56,832 bases of DNA from NCBI GenBank assembly GCA_034687125.1, contig JAQGBZ010000384.1, positions 1 to 56,832 of the forward strand, given 5' to 3'. A model generated the notes under the pieces. It searched no databases. It saw only the letters and a list, made by a program, of their open reading frames with translations, and was not told the origin of the DNA. Shown here one piece after another: positions 55,598 through 56,832 of the stretch (the first letter of the stretch is position 1; every line of letters begins with the position of its first letter). The position numbers and the translations under genes were made by a program. This stretch comes from Neelides folsomi. Lineage: Eukaryota > Arthropoda > Collembola > Neelipleona > Neelidae.

Positions 55598-56769
55598 ATG
55601 GTTGTGAAGTCTCTTTTGGTAATTTTCATCGTCTCGTCATTGAGCGTCTCATTTGGGTATATCATATTTAAAGACGACTACCAGTATGAAAAAGAAGTTC
55701 AAACTCCAGCTCCTACCAAGACATATTCAGATAAATCGGTATAGTGAACTATTTTATTTTAACTGTAGTTGTCTCTTTATTTAATCATCTGATATAATGA
55801 CTCTGTCCTATCTCTTCGTATATAAAATATATGGGGTGCCAGAGGCAAGTCCGGGCATAGAAAGAATAACTTTTTCTTATTCCAATTTGGAGTCAAGTGA
55901 ATTTAAGCCTAAGTGAGATATTCCAAGTTCACTTCACTCCGAATTTGGGAATAAGCGAGATTAGCCGATTTCGCACCCAAGTTCAGGCATAAGGTGGAAT
56001 AACTCGAAAAGTTATTATAGTTATTACTTATTCCCAGATTCACTTGCTTCTGGCCCTAAATGATTATTATAAAACTATAATGTGTTTTAATTTATTTCAG
56101 GTATACAAATATGAACCAATCAGACATCTTGGAGGACAAGCAAATGAACATTTCTTGACCAAACACCAAGGCCAGGATTTTATCATTATTAGGAGTCCAG
56201 AAACAGGAGAAGTTGTTATTCTTCCTAGTGATTACCTTTTAAAAAATTACCAACATCCTCAAGGACCAATTAATTTTCCAACATCAACGTCGGACACTCC
56301 AATTGAAGAAACTTCAATGTCGACGTCGACTACGGTTACTGCAATTGAAGAATCTTCAACGACTACGACGAAAACTCCAATTGAAGAATCTTCAACGTCG
56401 ACAACGAATGCTCCAATTGAAGAATCTTCAACGTCGACAACGAATGCTCCAATTGAAGAATCTTCAATTGCTATGACGGAAACTACAATTGAAGATTTTT
56501 CAACGTCGACTACGAATGCTCCGATTGAAGAATCTTCAACGACGACGACAGAAACTCCAGTGAGTCCAGTAAATGAAATTTCAACAAACGCTCCAACGAA
56601 TGAGGTCTCAACATCAACGACAAATATTCCAGAAGTCATCACATCAACGGCGAATTCAACAATTCAAGCTGAGTCAAGATCACGCCAAGCACAAAGAAAC
56701 GTTTATTGTAACAGCTATTTCGGAAATTGTCGAAGATTCTTTTATCCTTCTGAAGTTGGTCGGACGTAA
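55598..56769 (+). CDS. Secreted Ser/Thr-rich repeat protein, family unknown
   Basis: Two exons, 55598-55738 and 56101-56769, joined in phase 0; 269 aa. A clear signal peptide (MVVKSLLVIFIVSSLSVSFG, then YIIF) comes first, followed by a short charged segment. About 65 residues (YKYEPIRHLGGQAN...) resemble no family I know. Next come six to seven 12-residue repeats of the type IEESSTSTTNAP, then a C-terminal cap with two Cys (NVYCNSYFGNCRRFFYP) that could form a disulfide. The Thr/Ser-rich repeats are suited to O-glycosylation, as in mucin-like cuticle, gut-lining, salivary or silk proteins. Function is not known; the secreted, mucin-like nature is inference from composition. The start is supported by the signal peptide and by frame across the splice. 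The intron is occupied by a MITE-like palindrome. Confidence 0.75.
55833..56057. mobile_element. MITE-like inverted-repeat element filling the intron of the secreted-protein gene
   Basis: The left end ggggtgccagaggcaagt is matched, with a few differences, by the complement of the right end cacttgcttctggccct. Inside are further paired blocks such as ttattcc.../...ggaataa, so the whole 225 bp can fold on itself. No coding capacity. Target duplication unclear. Confidence 0.5.
56302..56559 (+). repeat. 36-bp coding tandem repeat (IEESSTSTTNAP units)
   Basis: Seven units, six of them 36 bp, inside the last exon of the secreted-protein gene. Units differ mainly at the Thr/Ser stretch and the last two residues. 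Two central units are identical at protein level, which suggests recent unequal exchange. Confidence 0.85.
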
Positions 56770-56832
56770 AATATCAATTTTTGTATTTATTACTTATTAC
56801 AATTTTACCATTTTGGATAAGAAGGTACTTTA

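Noticed and set aside
56259..56642. Minus-strand open frame of 127 codons with repeated VVVEDSSIGAF units
   Set aside because: It is the antisense of the coding tandem repeat; the repeat structure alone keeps it open.

Overview
The window is nuclear DNA of a small-genome animal, most likely an arthropod. The DNA is AT-rich. Its protein genes are split by many short GT-AG introns, mostly 50-400 bases. The gene set includes an r-opsin of the arthropod long/middle-wavelength type, a Loquacious-like dsRNA-binding protein and an ionotropic-receptor-like chemoreceptor. A hexapod such as a springtail would fit, but that is inference. I found no rRNA, tRNA, CRISPR or bacterial operon. All gene models below were spliced by eye from reading frame, splice signals and remembered family patterns; no alignment was run.

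Layout, left to right. A 3'-partial single-exon ionotropic-receptor-like gene (1-1380, +). A gene-poor stretch with two orphan exons: a fatty-acid-binding-protein exon (-) and an FkbM-methyltransferase-like last exon (+). A complete ten-exon opsin (5568-7600, +). A BOK/Debcl-like Bcl-2 gene (8109-9282, -), divergent from a TARBP1 2'-O-methyltransferase gene (9991-15947, +). A USP7 deubiquitinase gene (17311-22568, +). A degenerate 776-bp PIF/Harbinger-derived element (23679-24454). An ACOT9-like mitochondrial acyl-CoA thioesterase (25130-27620, +). A Loquacious/TRBP/PRKRA-like gene (28448-30221, +). A poly(ADP-ribose) glycohydrolase gene (31331-34810, +), convergent with AP-3 mu (35296-37533, -). 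An ATF6 gene (39259-41323, -). A class IA PI3-kinase regulatory subunit with unusual N-terminal C1-SAM-C1 domains (45574-52279, +). A 3.3-kb gene desert with a 41-bp minisatellite. Finally a Ser/Thr-rich repeat-bearing secreted protein (55598-56769, +).

Most genes are unrelated housekeeping or signalling genes, with no operon logic. Several do touch nuclear stress and protein control: USP7 (deubiquitination), PARG (ADP-ribose removal), ATF6 (unfolded-protein response) and the BOK-like protein (apoptosis). That is coincidence of neighbourhood as far as the sequence shows.

I do not see a wholly new multi-gene system. The strongest candidates for something undescribed are four. The first is the p85-like protein with C1-SAM-C1 in place of an SH3 domain, which also has a likely internal promoter. 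The second is a PARG with a p21-like C-terminal PCNA-binding box and an N-terminal SUMO-interaction motif. The third is a BOK-like protein whose BH3 Gly-Asp pair reads Asn-Lys and which carries a tail beyond its membrane anchor. The fourth is a small palindromic TA-flanked MITE family with two near-identical copies in introns of different genes.
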